A DNA stretch of 64,000 nucleotides. It comes from Topomyia yanbarensis (Eukaryota > Arthropoda > Insecta > Diptera > Culicidae). Of this stretch, positions 53,719 through 64,000 are shown one piece after another. Made by a program: the position numbers and the translations under genes. Location of the stretch: positions 64,811,089 through 64,875,088 of the forward strand of contig NC_080671.1 in NCBI RefSeq assembly GCF_030247195.1. Direction: 5' to 3'. Position 1 is the stretch's first letter. Every line of letters starts with the position of its first letter. The notes beneath the pieces were generated by a model. The model did no database searches, had not been told where the DNA came from, and saw only the letters and a program-made list of their open reading frames with translations.

Positions 53719-54530
53719 ACCATTATTTTAATAAAGAATTAATTAGAAGGCTTTTCCTTTTCCGCAAAATCCCGTTGATAACCTACATATCCATAAAAAT
53801 AATCCAGAGTGTATTCTACTTCACTCCGGTTATGTCTCTGACATTACCCACCCATTTTTAACATAGAATATGTATGCAAAGTTTTGAAGAAGCCCTTTAA
53901 AGACATTCTTCTGTGTTAGAGGTTTTAATTAGTTAAAAATTATTTTTCTTAGAGAAAATCACGCACAGAGTTTAGTTCTTTAATAAATATCCAGCTTTTA
54001 TTCTTGGTCATAGTTCTAAAAGTGCACCTAGCAAAATTTGCTGCAAATAATGGAAAACCATTGACAGATAGCAAAGAAAGACTTACGATTGTTTTTTGAC
54101 AATCCATAATGCAAAAAAGCTAGAAAAATTGTAATTTTCTATTACATTAGCCTACACAACTTTTTCTGAATATTTCATATCATATGGTTTTAGGTCTCTC
54201 CCCCGAAGATTTCGTAACCAACGAAATATGGCAATCTAACTACAAAGATTGCTAGTGGTTAGCTCGAAATTACCTTATGCAATAGATGCGTCGATGTAGA
54301 TAACTAGAAATAAATAATTGTTATCAGTTTCCACATATGAATCAATTCTTAAAAAAATGTATTATTAGTAATAGCAAATTCGAGAATATTGTATTAGAAA
54401 TATCACTTCTCTCTTTTAAGAGGACTACATCTAGATTTCATATAAACAAAGCTCGATTAAAATAAAAGCACTTAACAACTTATTCATCCTGAATTTCTTT
54501 CTTGAGGCCAATTCCAAAATTTGCTTTATA
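53719..54530. other. No recognisable gene
   Basis: AT-rich; I see no repeat end or motif that I can name. Confidence 0.4.
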
Positions 54531-54534
54531 TTAA

Positions 54535-55359
54535 CCGTTACGTGTGCAACAGAAAAACACCTTTAACAGGCCAGCAAGGGTACCCGGGTACCCACAAATT
54601 GAAATGCTCATAACTATGGCTGCATTTAACCAATTAAGGTCATTCGCCCCTTCGGGTTAGAAAAATCTCTTATGAAAAATTTCTAACTCTATGTGCGCGG
54701 TCGGGACTCGAACCCAGGTGCGCTGCGTACAAGGCAAACGATTTACCAACTACGCTACGCCCACCCCCGGAAGTCTGTTATTTATTGTTACGGGACCCTA
54801 TGGCAATTTGAAAAATGGAATGGTCACTCGCGGCCCCACGGGAACCTGTTCCGGAATGTCCATTCCGGGGTCAAATCACCAAATGGTTCCAAAACTATAA
54901 GATACAGGCTGCTGATGCAATTCCAAGAATTTTAATGCCCGTATTGCTAGTATTTCATTGAATTTCACAAATAGTATCCCAGCACTGGAACATTCTTCCG
55001 GAAATCTGGATTCTCGGGAGTCGAATGAGGTAACCCAATTCATTTTTACCAAGTCTAAAAGCGGAATAGTTTCTGAATCCAAAACACCTAAAAGTATCAA
55101 AATCGGTTGGAAATTACCTTAGTTATTGGCATTTCAGTTTTGTGGGTACCCGGGTACCCACTTCGGACTGTTACGTAGTAAAAAAATTCAGGAGCCCATC
55201 CACACCCCCCTTACTATATCAACAATATTATTAATCCAAAAGCTTGCATTAGTGAAGTTTTAAGATGTCATAAATTTCAATTTCCAGCTATGGATAAAAC
55301 ATGGGAATTTCATTATTTGAAACCTAAAAAGGTACCCGGGTACCGCGAACACATACCGG
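54535..55359. mobile_element. TTAA-flanked (piggyBac-like) non-autonomous element
   Basis: Left end CCGTTACGTGTGC and right end (reverse complement CCGGTATGTGTTC) are inverted repeats that abut TTAA on both sides (54531-54534, 55360-55363). Three palindromes of the form GGTACCCGGGTACC lie at about 54579, 55146 and 55331. The interior is non-coding apart from a SINE at 54618-54766. The TTAA target duplication suggests piggyBac mobilisation; the ends differ from the CCCT ends at 48.7 kb, so it is another family. Confidence 0.65.
54618..54766 (-). mobile_element. Feilai-like tRNA-derived SINE
   Basis: On the minus strand: GGCGTAGCGTAGTTGGTAAA (box A), GTACGCAGCGCACCTGG, GGGTTCGAGTCCCGACC (box B, intact), CGCACATAGAGTTAGAAATT, and CGAAGGGGCGAATGACC. 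The head is the best-preserved pol III promoter of the SINEs in this window. It could be mistaken for a tRNA gene, but the tail and lack of a cloverleaf show a SINE. Confidence 0.8.
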
Positions 55360-55363
55360 TTAA

Positions 55364-58300
55364 GGATGAATGACCCATCGAAGTTAAAGCCCCAATAAAC
55401 AATACAATCTACAATTTAGCTTTATGCAAACTACCAAGCGTCTCCATTGAAATTTAATAAAATGTTTTTCGGTTTTGACACACCTAAACACAGATAGCCA
55501 CCTACCTATATGAAAAGATTTGATTCTAAATGTAACGTAAGACACTAGATTATGCCGAAACTTTAAAAAAACTGAAAAGCAAACATTTAATTCTCTATAT
55601 GGATATTTGTTCTGGGGATATTCTACTTTTTTATGTTTTTAGTGCAACAATTCAATACGCATTAAATTTACTATTTTAACAACACGCAATTACGCATTAA
55701 ATTTACTATTTTAAAACTGAGCAGGTTAGGTTAATGTCATTTTCACGCAATCTGTTGTAACTTGTTTTGTACAGTTAACTCGAGCAAAGCACAAAACGCA
55801 AGAGAGATTGATAAATTTTAAAGATCCACAAAGCAGGTTACTCTTACAAATTTACCAAGTTAAGTCAACAGTCATTACATCGGAACTGATTGTACAACTG
55901 GTATAAAATCAAATGAATTCTCGTTATAAAAGTTATTATAAAAAAATACCTTTGATTATTTTTCCAATTGGATTAACAAAAAACAAGCAGAAATCTCACA
56001 GAACATCATCGGCACGCTGCTAAACGAGTGTAAAAACTCTAATTGAATGCAAAAACTTGGCTGCACAGCATTGTGCAGCACCGAGCTTTCTACTTTCAAT
56101 TTTCAGTTGCAATCTATTATGTAAATTCAAAGAAAATTTCCATTCTTCATTGACTGCATTTCTGGAACAGGGCCAGCTCCCTACTGCGGCACAATCCAGT
56201 ATGCGGGTGGGGGATGAGGGGGTACAAAGTACAAACAACTCCGCCTTTCTAATCTGTAAAATTAACTCCCTCTTCCCAGAGGCTCCACTGCAATCATTCG
56301 GTGCTTTTCGGCTCCACCAGACCGTACCGCAGAACGGCTTCCCGCAATCTTCGTTTCCCGGTGGACCCTTTCTATGCGCCTCTGCAGTGACGCCATTTCT
56401 TCCAATAACACGGTCGGACTGACTGAGTGCAGCATAATGGCAAGTGCATACATTCTTGTTATTGCTTCTCAGATACTGCCGTCCTGTCGACAACGAGCGA
56501 GCAGATATGGGTTAGGGTGATTCACATTACTATCTGATTCCCAAATGGTCGCTGATTGGAATGTCGCTTGTTTCATCAACGATATTACAGGAGTAATTGG
56601 ACAGTGTTCTTTTGATAACAGTGTTTCTTTTATGACACATAATGATTTTGATTCCTGTTGATTAGCTCTTGTTTTAACATGTGAAATTTGAGACGAGGGT
56701 AATCAGTTATCCATTTAAGATATGGTACCGACAAAAATAGCATCCTCGCCATCATATTGATTAAAATGGAACAAACTCTCTTCAGAGAAAGTGAATCAAG
56801 CTAAAACCTTTGGGCAACAGCGTTTCTCTTGAATTTCATCTAAATATCCAGAATCATGGAAAACATGGCGCCCTGAAGCGTGGCATGCAACGTACCATCA
56901 CCCTAAATCGTCAGACCATCGCATCGTGCCGTCGTTCACAGCCAGAATACTGCACGGAGTTTTTGGACAACAATGTGTGATGCATGTCCGCCCCCGTTAT
57001 GAGCTGTTATTTTGAATAAATTTGGAAAGTTTTTATCATACTTTCAAAAAGCCACCCACCTCCGAAGTGTACCAAACATTTATAAACACATCACATATAA
57101 CCATTCACGCTTTTATTCATTCGCATTTTGCCAGTTGCAGTGTTGGTACCAGTATGAAATATACATTTGGATGCGACTGAGTTACGAATCCAGACGTTGG
57201 AAACGGATCTAAGGTGAAATTCTGAGGATGAAACTTGATTCACACGAAAAAGTTTCGAAACGTGCTCTTTGATATATCCGTCTCTTCACTGAGCTTACAA
57301 GGATCACAGTCACTGCTACTGTTTGATAAATTACTATAATATAAAAGCACGCATTACTGGTTCTGTTCCCGGAGATTTCACTCAAAGTGACAGAAAGTAG
57401 CATTCACTGCTCTACGGGGGATCGCTATATTATCAGTGCCGAAGCAATGCCAAGAGGCTCATAAACCATCGTTGTATTAATGGATCCTTTTCTTTGCATA
57501 ACGGCTGCTCGTACTGCACCCTTGGGAACTTTGCTAAACAGTGTGTTGAGAGGTGAAACTATCTGCTGTTTGACGTCAGACTGAAATTTCGTAAGTCATT
57601 TGTCGTTTTCACGTTTGATTTAAAGAGATGTTTTGTGCTGGTAAAATCAAGTATTATCTTCAACATAACCTTAGATAGATCATTTTTTTCGGCTATAATA
57701 GTGCACTCGCTAAACAAAACTTTATTGGTACAGTCCGCGCAAAGTAATAGTAAATTACTTGTGGTATATTAAACCGAATCTGATTCTACTCTACTTAACA
57801 GTACAATTATAAAAATTAGCCGAATTATCAAAATATGTTGAACAGAAGAATCATTCATTATAACTGAAACAAACAAACGCTAGTAGCGACAATCACAAAA
57901 AACTACCTTGCCCTCACCAACGCAGAACAATTTATTTGGAAAATTAGCTCACAGCGACACAATTACCACAATTCCAATCAATTTCTCAACCACGCTTCCG
58001 TCCGCTGATTCCCCAGTACCTAACGAGTACGAACTGCTTCTACTTAATAAGAAAACATTCTTCGGTTTGTGCGCATCCTTCTAGTCTCCTCTTTTGTCAC
58101 TGCCATGCAGAAAATGGTTCCCGAATAAGTAGCTTCCCAGCTTGCTCAGCATTCACATTGACACAGCATCCTAAATGCAGAATGTCCCACAGCTACTTTG
58201 CTACTTTGCAGTATCTGTACGTACTCTCGCTACTAGCCCCGACAAGTGCTATCGCGAGTAGAAAGGCGCCAAGAACAACAAAACAGTTCTGCCTCTCGTG

Positions 58301-58400
58301 ACACCGCGCATCGACGAACGGTTTAGGAGGACCGTACAACATAGTTGCCAACGGGTGGAAGCAGGACCGTGTATATTCAGCAAAGTTTTCCCACTACTAC
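55364..58400. other. No recognisable gene
   Basis: A patch at 56050-56500 is GC-richer, with overlapping frames on both strands (121 and 157 codons) that share no motif with known families. The C-free AATTTACTATTTTAA block is repeated at 55666 and 55700. 56840-57000 and 57900-58400 are also less AT-rich. This could be unique intergenic or intronic DNA. Confidence 0.35.
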
Positions 58401-58439
58401 TTACTGCCTCGGAGGTTCGCAAGTTTTCGATATTCCGAG

Positions 58440-58600
58440 TGAAATGAACTTGTCTCGGTGGAAGGAACGAGTGCTCCTATATAAATAACCTCAAAATGAC
58501 AAGTTACGAACGGAAGCGGACGACACCGTCGAGCTGGCTGCACAACTGACTGCTGTCGAAAAGGGAAGGGCAGCGGATGTTAAGCAATATTTTATCGTTA
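58440..58600 (+). promoter_or_regulatory. TATA-like promoter candidate
   Basis: CCTATATAAATAACC at 58477-58491 is a good TATA match, preceded by a GC-richer 150 bp and followed 30-60 bases later by a GC-richer GCGGACGACACCGTCG block resembling a transcribed leader. No coding exon is seen downstream within the window. Low confidence. Confidence 0.25.
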
Positions 58601-59725
58601 GTATACGGCAGCAGACATGCAGAAATTGCTGCCATTACGCTTCCCGATGACATTGAATGTATGAGCAATAAAAATAGACATTAACATAATCCGGATCAAC
58701 AACACACTCAGGAAATGGGAGCTCTGGGTTTTTTTTGGAGTTGACCGCTCGGTACTCATTAGCCGGGGAACGAGTTTTGCCATTATGACTGTGTGAGAGT
58801 GACCAGATGATGCTGTCGGAAATGGACGGGGAGGGGTGGGGGAGTTTCATAACCCTGGCTAATTGCCCTTTTGCGTTCGTTTTCTTTGAAGTTTTTACGG
58901 TTATATATTTTTTTCCGCAGCCGACGTTAAGTTCTGTTGTTTTTTGGCAATTTCTGGTTTAATAAGAACAAGGCTGAAAGACAACGATATTGCCTTTCGA
59001 AACGAAGAATTGATCCTTATTGAAAGATGTATGATGTATCTGTTCGTCGCTTATTTGAACTGTACTTTTGAGTATGTTTGCGCCAACATCCAATTCGATA
59101 TCATTAGACCTATATGGTTTCACTGTATGCATAGCATACGCAATGGCATTTAGATCAGATTAATTTAGCTTAGTGGTAGTGAGGATAATCTTTGCTGCTG
59201 TCGGTAGTATTGCGAACTCAAAATATGTTTCCAGCCAGAAAAGGGGTTTCCGGTTGAGTCACTTAGTGTTCGCCTACAAATGTATCGGGACTATAAAAAG
59301 CCAGTCAAACGAAGATCCGTCGCGTTTCTTACGTTATACATTAGTTCGTCGATACTGTTTGTATATTGTTCATCCGTCCGTTGAATATAGCTAGATAAGC
59401 TCAAATTATAATGTGTTCGTCAGTCCCTCAATTCAAAGTCCAATAAACCGTAAAAGTTGTTAATTATACCCGCGAGTTTTACTCCGCCACAAAGGAAAAC
59501 ACAAGAATATCCGACACCTCCAACAAACACTTGAATGTGCGTAAACGGTTTACAACATGCTTATTTGAAATTTCTTAAAGAGCGAATATGAAATTATGGC
59601 AACATTCAATAATCGGTTGACATTGTAAACAATAATCAATCAATTCACTCCGAAATATCTACATCTATGGTAAAATGACCAAATGTTTTCAGGACGAATG
59701 CGAGATGCGGTCAAGAAACCTATTG
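58601..59725. other. No recognisable gene
   Basis: Short frames only (up to 73 codons). A GGACGGGGAGGGGTGGGGGAG run lies near 58824-58844. Confidence 0.4.
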
Positions 59726-59729
59726 AGGA

Positions 59730-59790
59730 CAGTGGCGCAGCCAGGAGGGAGTTTTGGGGGTTAAACTGCCCCCCTCCCAACAAAAATATT
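59730..59790. mobile_element. CAGTGGCGCAGCC-type element end
   Basis: CAGTGGCGCAGCCAGGAGGG, then GTTTTGGGGGTTAAACTGCC and CCCC, is a widespread terminal sequence of hAT-like non-autonomous elements in arthropods. The other end is not seen nearby. Confidence 0.5.
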
Positions 59791-60660
59791 TGGATCGAAA
59801 AAAACTTAATACTGACTAATTTAATTAAATATGGTACAATGATATTTTTGAAAGTATATTGGCTTAAGAATCTATTGTTTTAGGTGTCATGAGGACTTTT
59901 GGAAAATAGTGGGAAGTGGATGTTGTAACTGAACTCTTAGCCGAGATCCTATAGTTGTCAAATTATCATGAGTTCTTTTGAAGGGCTGTTCCGAAATATG
60001 GATTAGGGACAATGCTTCGAATGGGAATCGAAGGTTGATTAGGTTGATTGTGTTTAAACACAAACTTCCCTTCTGAAAAATTGGATAATTTTAATATTTT
60101 ACTAAAATGTTTCTTTTTTGAGATTGCGTAGAGTTGACACAAAATGTGATTGGCAACGATAATAATATTTTGGAAAATGGTAGGAAAATGATAAAAAAAA
60201 TATTTTTCCCTTTGGCCAGGATCGGTTTTTATGAGCATTTGATTTTTGTTGTATACTCAATTATATAAATAGCCTTTAAGGAGGATTAGAAATATAAAAA
60301 ATTCAAAACATTTCAAGTTAGTGGGATATTTGAGTGTTCAATTGAATGGTGTAATAAAATGTTGTATACGAGGACTCGTCTTGGATTTGCGAGCTTCAAT
60401 TGTGAATAAAAGTAAAAATACTGCCGGAAAAAAATTGTTGGCGGTCACGATCACATTATTTCGGAACTGTCGACTTTGAATGTTTAGTTTCTTTGAAGTG
60501 TATTACAACGTAAAGTAGCACACGTTTATCTTCTAATAAAATAATTTTTGAGGTTAACTCTCCTAGAAGTAACTATGAAGTATATATTCTTCAAACTAAT
60601 TTAGTTTGAGAGTTAATGTCTTCAGCGAAGTTTTCGAAAATGCCATTTCAAACGACTTTG
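59791..60660. other. No recognisable gene
   Basis: AT-rich; the 90-codon minus-strand frame at 59966-60238 is unmatched. Confidence 0.4.
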
Positions 60661-60666
60661 TTGAAT

Positions 60667-60820
60667 GGGGCGGGCAAAGCGTAGCTGGTAAGTCAATTGC
60701 CTTGTACGCATCTCACCTAGATTAAATTCCCAATCCCCGCACATAAGGTTAGAAATTTTTCTAACCTGAAAAAGAGCCGAAAGATCCTAAGGTTAACGCT
60801 TCTACAATCAAAACGAAAAA
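60667..60820 (+). mobile_element. Feilai-like tRNA-derived SINE
   Basis: GGCAAAGCGTAGCTGGTAAG (box A), then GTACGCATCTCACCTAG, a decayed box B (GATTAAATTCCC), CGCACATAAGGTTAGAAATT and an A-rich tail AAAACGAAAAACAAAA. It is homologous to the copy at 16229 in the same orientation. Confidence 0.75.
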
Positions 60821-60829
60821 CAAAACTTT

Positions 60830-61995
60830 GTTGAAGACATTCCATAATTCATTTTGAAGAAGGCATACATACTCCGTGTGTTTAGAATATCGAAATATAT
60901 TAGACTATATGGTCGGTGATAAGTTAGACCGGACTAAGTGATATTGTATTGATTTCGAGAAAAAGGAAATTAAAGTCTGAATCGCAGCATTCTTTGTATT
61001 ATAATTTGAGATTCATTTTTTCAATAAATTTATTCAAAATATAATTGCTTATAGTAACATATTTCAAATCAGCTTAAAAGTCGAATTTAGCTGAAGAAAT
61101 TTTCTATCCAGCGTCATGATCTTCTAATTTTTTAAGGTTTTGCGACTTAGTTCGGTCTGACTTAACACCAGCCATAGTGAAACAAAACTTTTTAAAACAA
61201 GTTATTCTGATCATACTGTAATTGATAAATCTCTTCTGCTGTGTATAAATAATAAAATTTACATTTTAGTCAAGGTAGTTTCTAAAGTCTTTTTATTGAA
61301 TAGAACTGGCTTCTTAAATATTGTTTTGTATCTCGATATATTGCATTTATTTAGCCTTCATATTTTCTACAAAGTTTTTTTTAAATGACATTATCAACAA
61401 CTTTTATGAAGACTATTTTTGAAGAGTTACTTCTCCATAATAAATTTTAAGTGTTTTAATCACCAAAATTGTTATATCAAATTATGAGTTTTTTCTGTTG
61501 GAAAGCATCTTCGGAGTTGCTTGACTTGACCGTTAGAAAAGTTTTTGAACATTTCTTCCACTTTAAAATTGCACTTTGTAATTGCATTCTTTTTTTAATT
61601 TGAAAGGTATCTGTTAGACTAATTTTGTTTCTGAACTTTCACTAATTTATCCAACTAACATTAAACTTAAGCGTTTTCGAAAAAAACATCTATTACCATT
61701 AAAATATCTAGTATTTTGTTTCGGGATATTGCGAAATTGAAAACGATTCGATTCTAACGACTTGAGTTAGTTACTGAGTAAAGCCATGTCAATTGATCTT
61801 CGAATTTTTCGCAAAATCACCGATCTTCATGAGGTATATTTTATTGGGTAGAGATTATGGTGAATAGCTTTTGGTATAAATATTTCGTTAAAACAGCTTT
61901 TATTTTTTAAGATATTAACCCTTAAACTTTATTGCATGATGAAATTGTAAATTTTATATCTCAAAAACCACTGCAGACAATTCAATGAATTTTTG
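60830..61995. other. No recognisable gene
   Basis: Very AT-rich with many TTTTC and AAAATT runs. It may in part belong to the element whose inverted arm starts by 61997, since the matching right-hand sequence lies beyond the window. Confidence 0.35.
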
Positions 61996-61996
61996 C

Positions 61997-64000
61997 ACAT
62001 TTATGGAATGATATTTGCACTATCCCATAAAAATATTTTTGCTGTATAATTATGTGAATAACGGTACTTTGCATCTATTTAAAAATTTCAATTGTATTTT
62101 TTCTTGCGTTCTTCACGCTAAAAATTTTCAAAACGTATGTCAAATTTTGCGGCAATCTTTCACCTTCAATAGTCTGTATTGATCATTTTTCATTTTTGCT
62201 CCTATCGAGAGTTATGGAGGATTTTGTAACAGTGCGCTCTTTCAACGCACGGCCCACTTTGATGCAGCCCGCGAGAACGTACATATTGGCAACGCCGCAC
62301 GTATCTCGTGTGTAAAATTGGCATCTGTGAGATTGAAGCAAAAAGCCAAGCTTTTCTTTATGGATTATTGAAGGTGTATGTTTTATTCAGGAGTTATTTC
62401 ATTTTCTGTCACTCGGACCTCGGACCAGCGCGCTCGGATATTGGAAATCTATGAGCAAAGTTGAGCATTGGGCATGTTTTAACCTGCGTTGACATATTTT
62501 TTTGCAAATTGACATACTTCACCATATTTGATTGTCAGTTCATTTGTCTTAGAGGTAGCATGGTTTATTGCGAATCTTTTTTTCAATCCACATTACAACT
62601 TTTCAGCCATGCGTCATCGGGTCTTGCGTTAAATTACGCGCCCATTTAATTTGCATCAGTGCGAGTGAAAAAACGTTTTGACGTTTGTTTTTGATTCGAT
62701 CGCACTCGAGTGTTTCCAATAGAGCAAGAACTCGACAAAATGCTAGATTATCTCAAAATAGACAAACTTTGCTCAAAAAACATTCGATTGTTTGATGTTA
62801 TAAATATGGGTCGATCACACGAATGATTTATACCGCTAAAAAATTCATAAATGTGTTCATCGTATCTGGTTATTGTGGAGTGATAAATTTAAAAATTATA
62901 TTGGTCAACACATGTGTGGCATATGTCGTAATGAATGCAAAAAATACTACAAAAATAAATATGGACATGAACAAAACACAATGTTCGTTAAATTTTCAAT
63001 TTTTCATCCCATGTTTATAGTAATGGGTTCCTCAATTACGCGTTTAGAATATAGGAATTTTTTTCTTCTTATAGTGTTTGCCAAAGTAATGAACTGGAAT
63101 ATTCGTTGACTCAACAAGTTCGTGCGGAAAACTGTAACAATGATTTATAAATAAAGATCGTTGATGATTAATTGAAATTAGATAAAATAAATAATATCTT
63201 ACCAGAACTTGGAGAACCACAAATTAACAGAATTAACAGAAGCAATAGCGATAAAAAACCTCAACATCGATGCGATTGAACAAGTAAAGATTCTAAGTAA
63301 ACTTTTTTCAAAAGACACATCGTTGTTTAAAGGTAATATCACTCGGTGAAAATAAAAACGTGAAATCAAATGCTGTTGTCATAAGATTATTCATTTTTCT
63401 ATATTAATGTTGTAGACTAAAAATGAATTTGGATATAACGTAGATGGACTTTGACTAACAAAAGTGTTCTTGATGATGTTAATTGTTAGAAACGTTAAAT
63501 TATATTAATAAAAATATTGAGCAATTATAATTTTTGTTGTTCACTTCGGCCAAAATTTTTTAAAGCATCTTAAAATATCTGGAAAAAAGTCATCTTCGAT
63601 AATCCGTATAGAAAAGTTTACCCTTTTGCACTAATCAAGAGATGTGGTTTCTTTTTGTCATGCGATGCGCACTTCCAACGCGATGCGCATTCTGACGTGC
63701 AACGTTGCCAATATGTACGTTCTCGCGGGCTGCATCAAAGTGGACCGTGCGTTGAAAGAGTGCACTGTTATAAAATCCTCCATAACTCTCGATAGGAACA
63801 AAAATGAAAAATGATCAATACAGATTATTGAAGGTGAAAGATTGCTGCATAATTTAACATACGTTTTGAAAATTTTTAGCGTGAAGAACACAAGAAAAAA
63901 TACAATTGAAATATTTAAATAGATGCAAAGTACCGTTATTCACATAATTATACAGCAAAAATATTTTTATGAGATAGTGCAAATATCATTCCATAAATGT
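61997..64000. mobile_element. Element with about 300-bp or longer inverted repeats, cut by window end
   Basis: The left arm (61997-62294) and the right arm (63703-64000) are reverse complements with few differences, for example TCCTCCATAACTCTCGATAG and GCAGCCCGCGAGAACGTACA. The right arm is still matching at the last base, so the element is longer than shown. The interior (62295-63702) has protein-like pieces: CSKNIRLFDVINMGRSHE (near 62772), WSDKFKNYIGQHMCGICRNE (62876) and, near 63230, LTEAIAIKNLNIDAIEQVKI. I do not recognise them. Foldback or long-TIR DNA element. Confidence 0.7.

Noticed and set aside
54618..54766. Possible tRNA gene on the minus strand (good box A and box B)
   Set aside because: No cloverleaf acceptor stem closes, and the 3' body matches the Feilai-like SINE copies elsewhere in the window.
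56020..56493. 157-codon minus-strand frame and overlapping 121-codon plus-strand frame
   Set aside because: Both cover the same GC-richer patch, neither has a known motif, and the overlap suggests composition rather than coding.

Overview
The window looks like insect DNA, most likely from a culicine (Aedes-like) mosquito. It is AT-rich, shows no intact host gene, and is packed with decayed, nested transposable elements. The pointers are several tRNA-derived SINE copies of the Feilai type, R1-clade, RNase-H-bearing (I/Jockey superfamily) and other non-LTR retrotransposon remnants, a BEL/Pao remnant, Tc1/mariner, piggyBac, Transib-like and hAT-like termini, many TA-flanked MITEs, and replication-dependent histone pseudogenes that keep the metazoan histone 3' stem-loop. 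The species call is inference from these families.

Layout. 2-3.9 kb: ORF1 and endonuclease pieces of a non-LTR element, interrupted by a perfect 74-bp inverted duplication. 5-9.4 kb: minus-strand R1-clade remnants (RT end, endonuclease, 3' repeat array), with a 1.05-kb Tc1/mariner copy inserted in the array. 6.6-7.05 and 9.4-10.25 kb: two copies of a duplicated segment, the second with an unidentified 144-codon frame. 11-17 kb: two kinds of SINE, AT-rich microsatellite-like DNA and a GTAC/CpG-rich patch. 18.3-19.2 kb: a complete 866-bp Transib-like element with 5-bp target duplication. 21-21.5 kb: RT fragment. 24.9-28.6 kb: tandem and palindromic repeats and a 1.33-kb TA-flanked element inserted in another repeat. 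34-35.2 kb: BEL/Pao integrase end and probable LTR. 35.6-36.7 kb: TCATGA-rich tandem repeats. 36.8-38.2 kb: large multi-level palindrome. 41.4-46.1 kb: RT fragment, histone H3 pseudogene, and a 5'-truncated RNase-H non-LTR element split by two insertions. 46.5-47.1 kb: near-perfect palindrome. 48.2-50.5 kb: a second copy of the 36.8-kb palindrome carrying a TTAA-flanked piggyBac remnant. 52.3-53.7 kb: H4 and H3 pseudogenes with histone stem-loops, one with a MITE (itself carrying a MITE) at its start codon. 54.5-55.4 kb: a second TTAA-flanked element with a SINE inside. 62-64 kb: an element with about 300-bp inverted repeats that runs off the window.

There is no operon-like logic here. The genes do not cooperate, and the window records successive insertions. 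The order can be read in places, for example palindrome, then piggyBac at TTAA, then other repeats inside the piggyBac; or H3 gene, then MITE, then MITE. The most striking signal is the Transib-like element: both ends begin with the V(D)J heptamer CACAGTG, and the two ends carry nonamer-like boxes at 23 bp and 12 bp. Stretches between 38.2-41.4, 50.5-52.3 and 55.4-61.9 kb hold little I can identify and may be intergenic or intronic.
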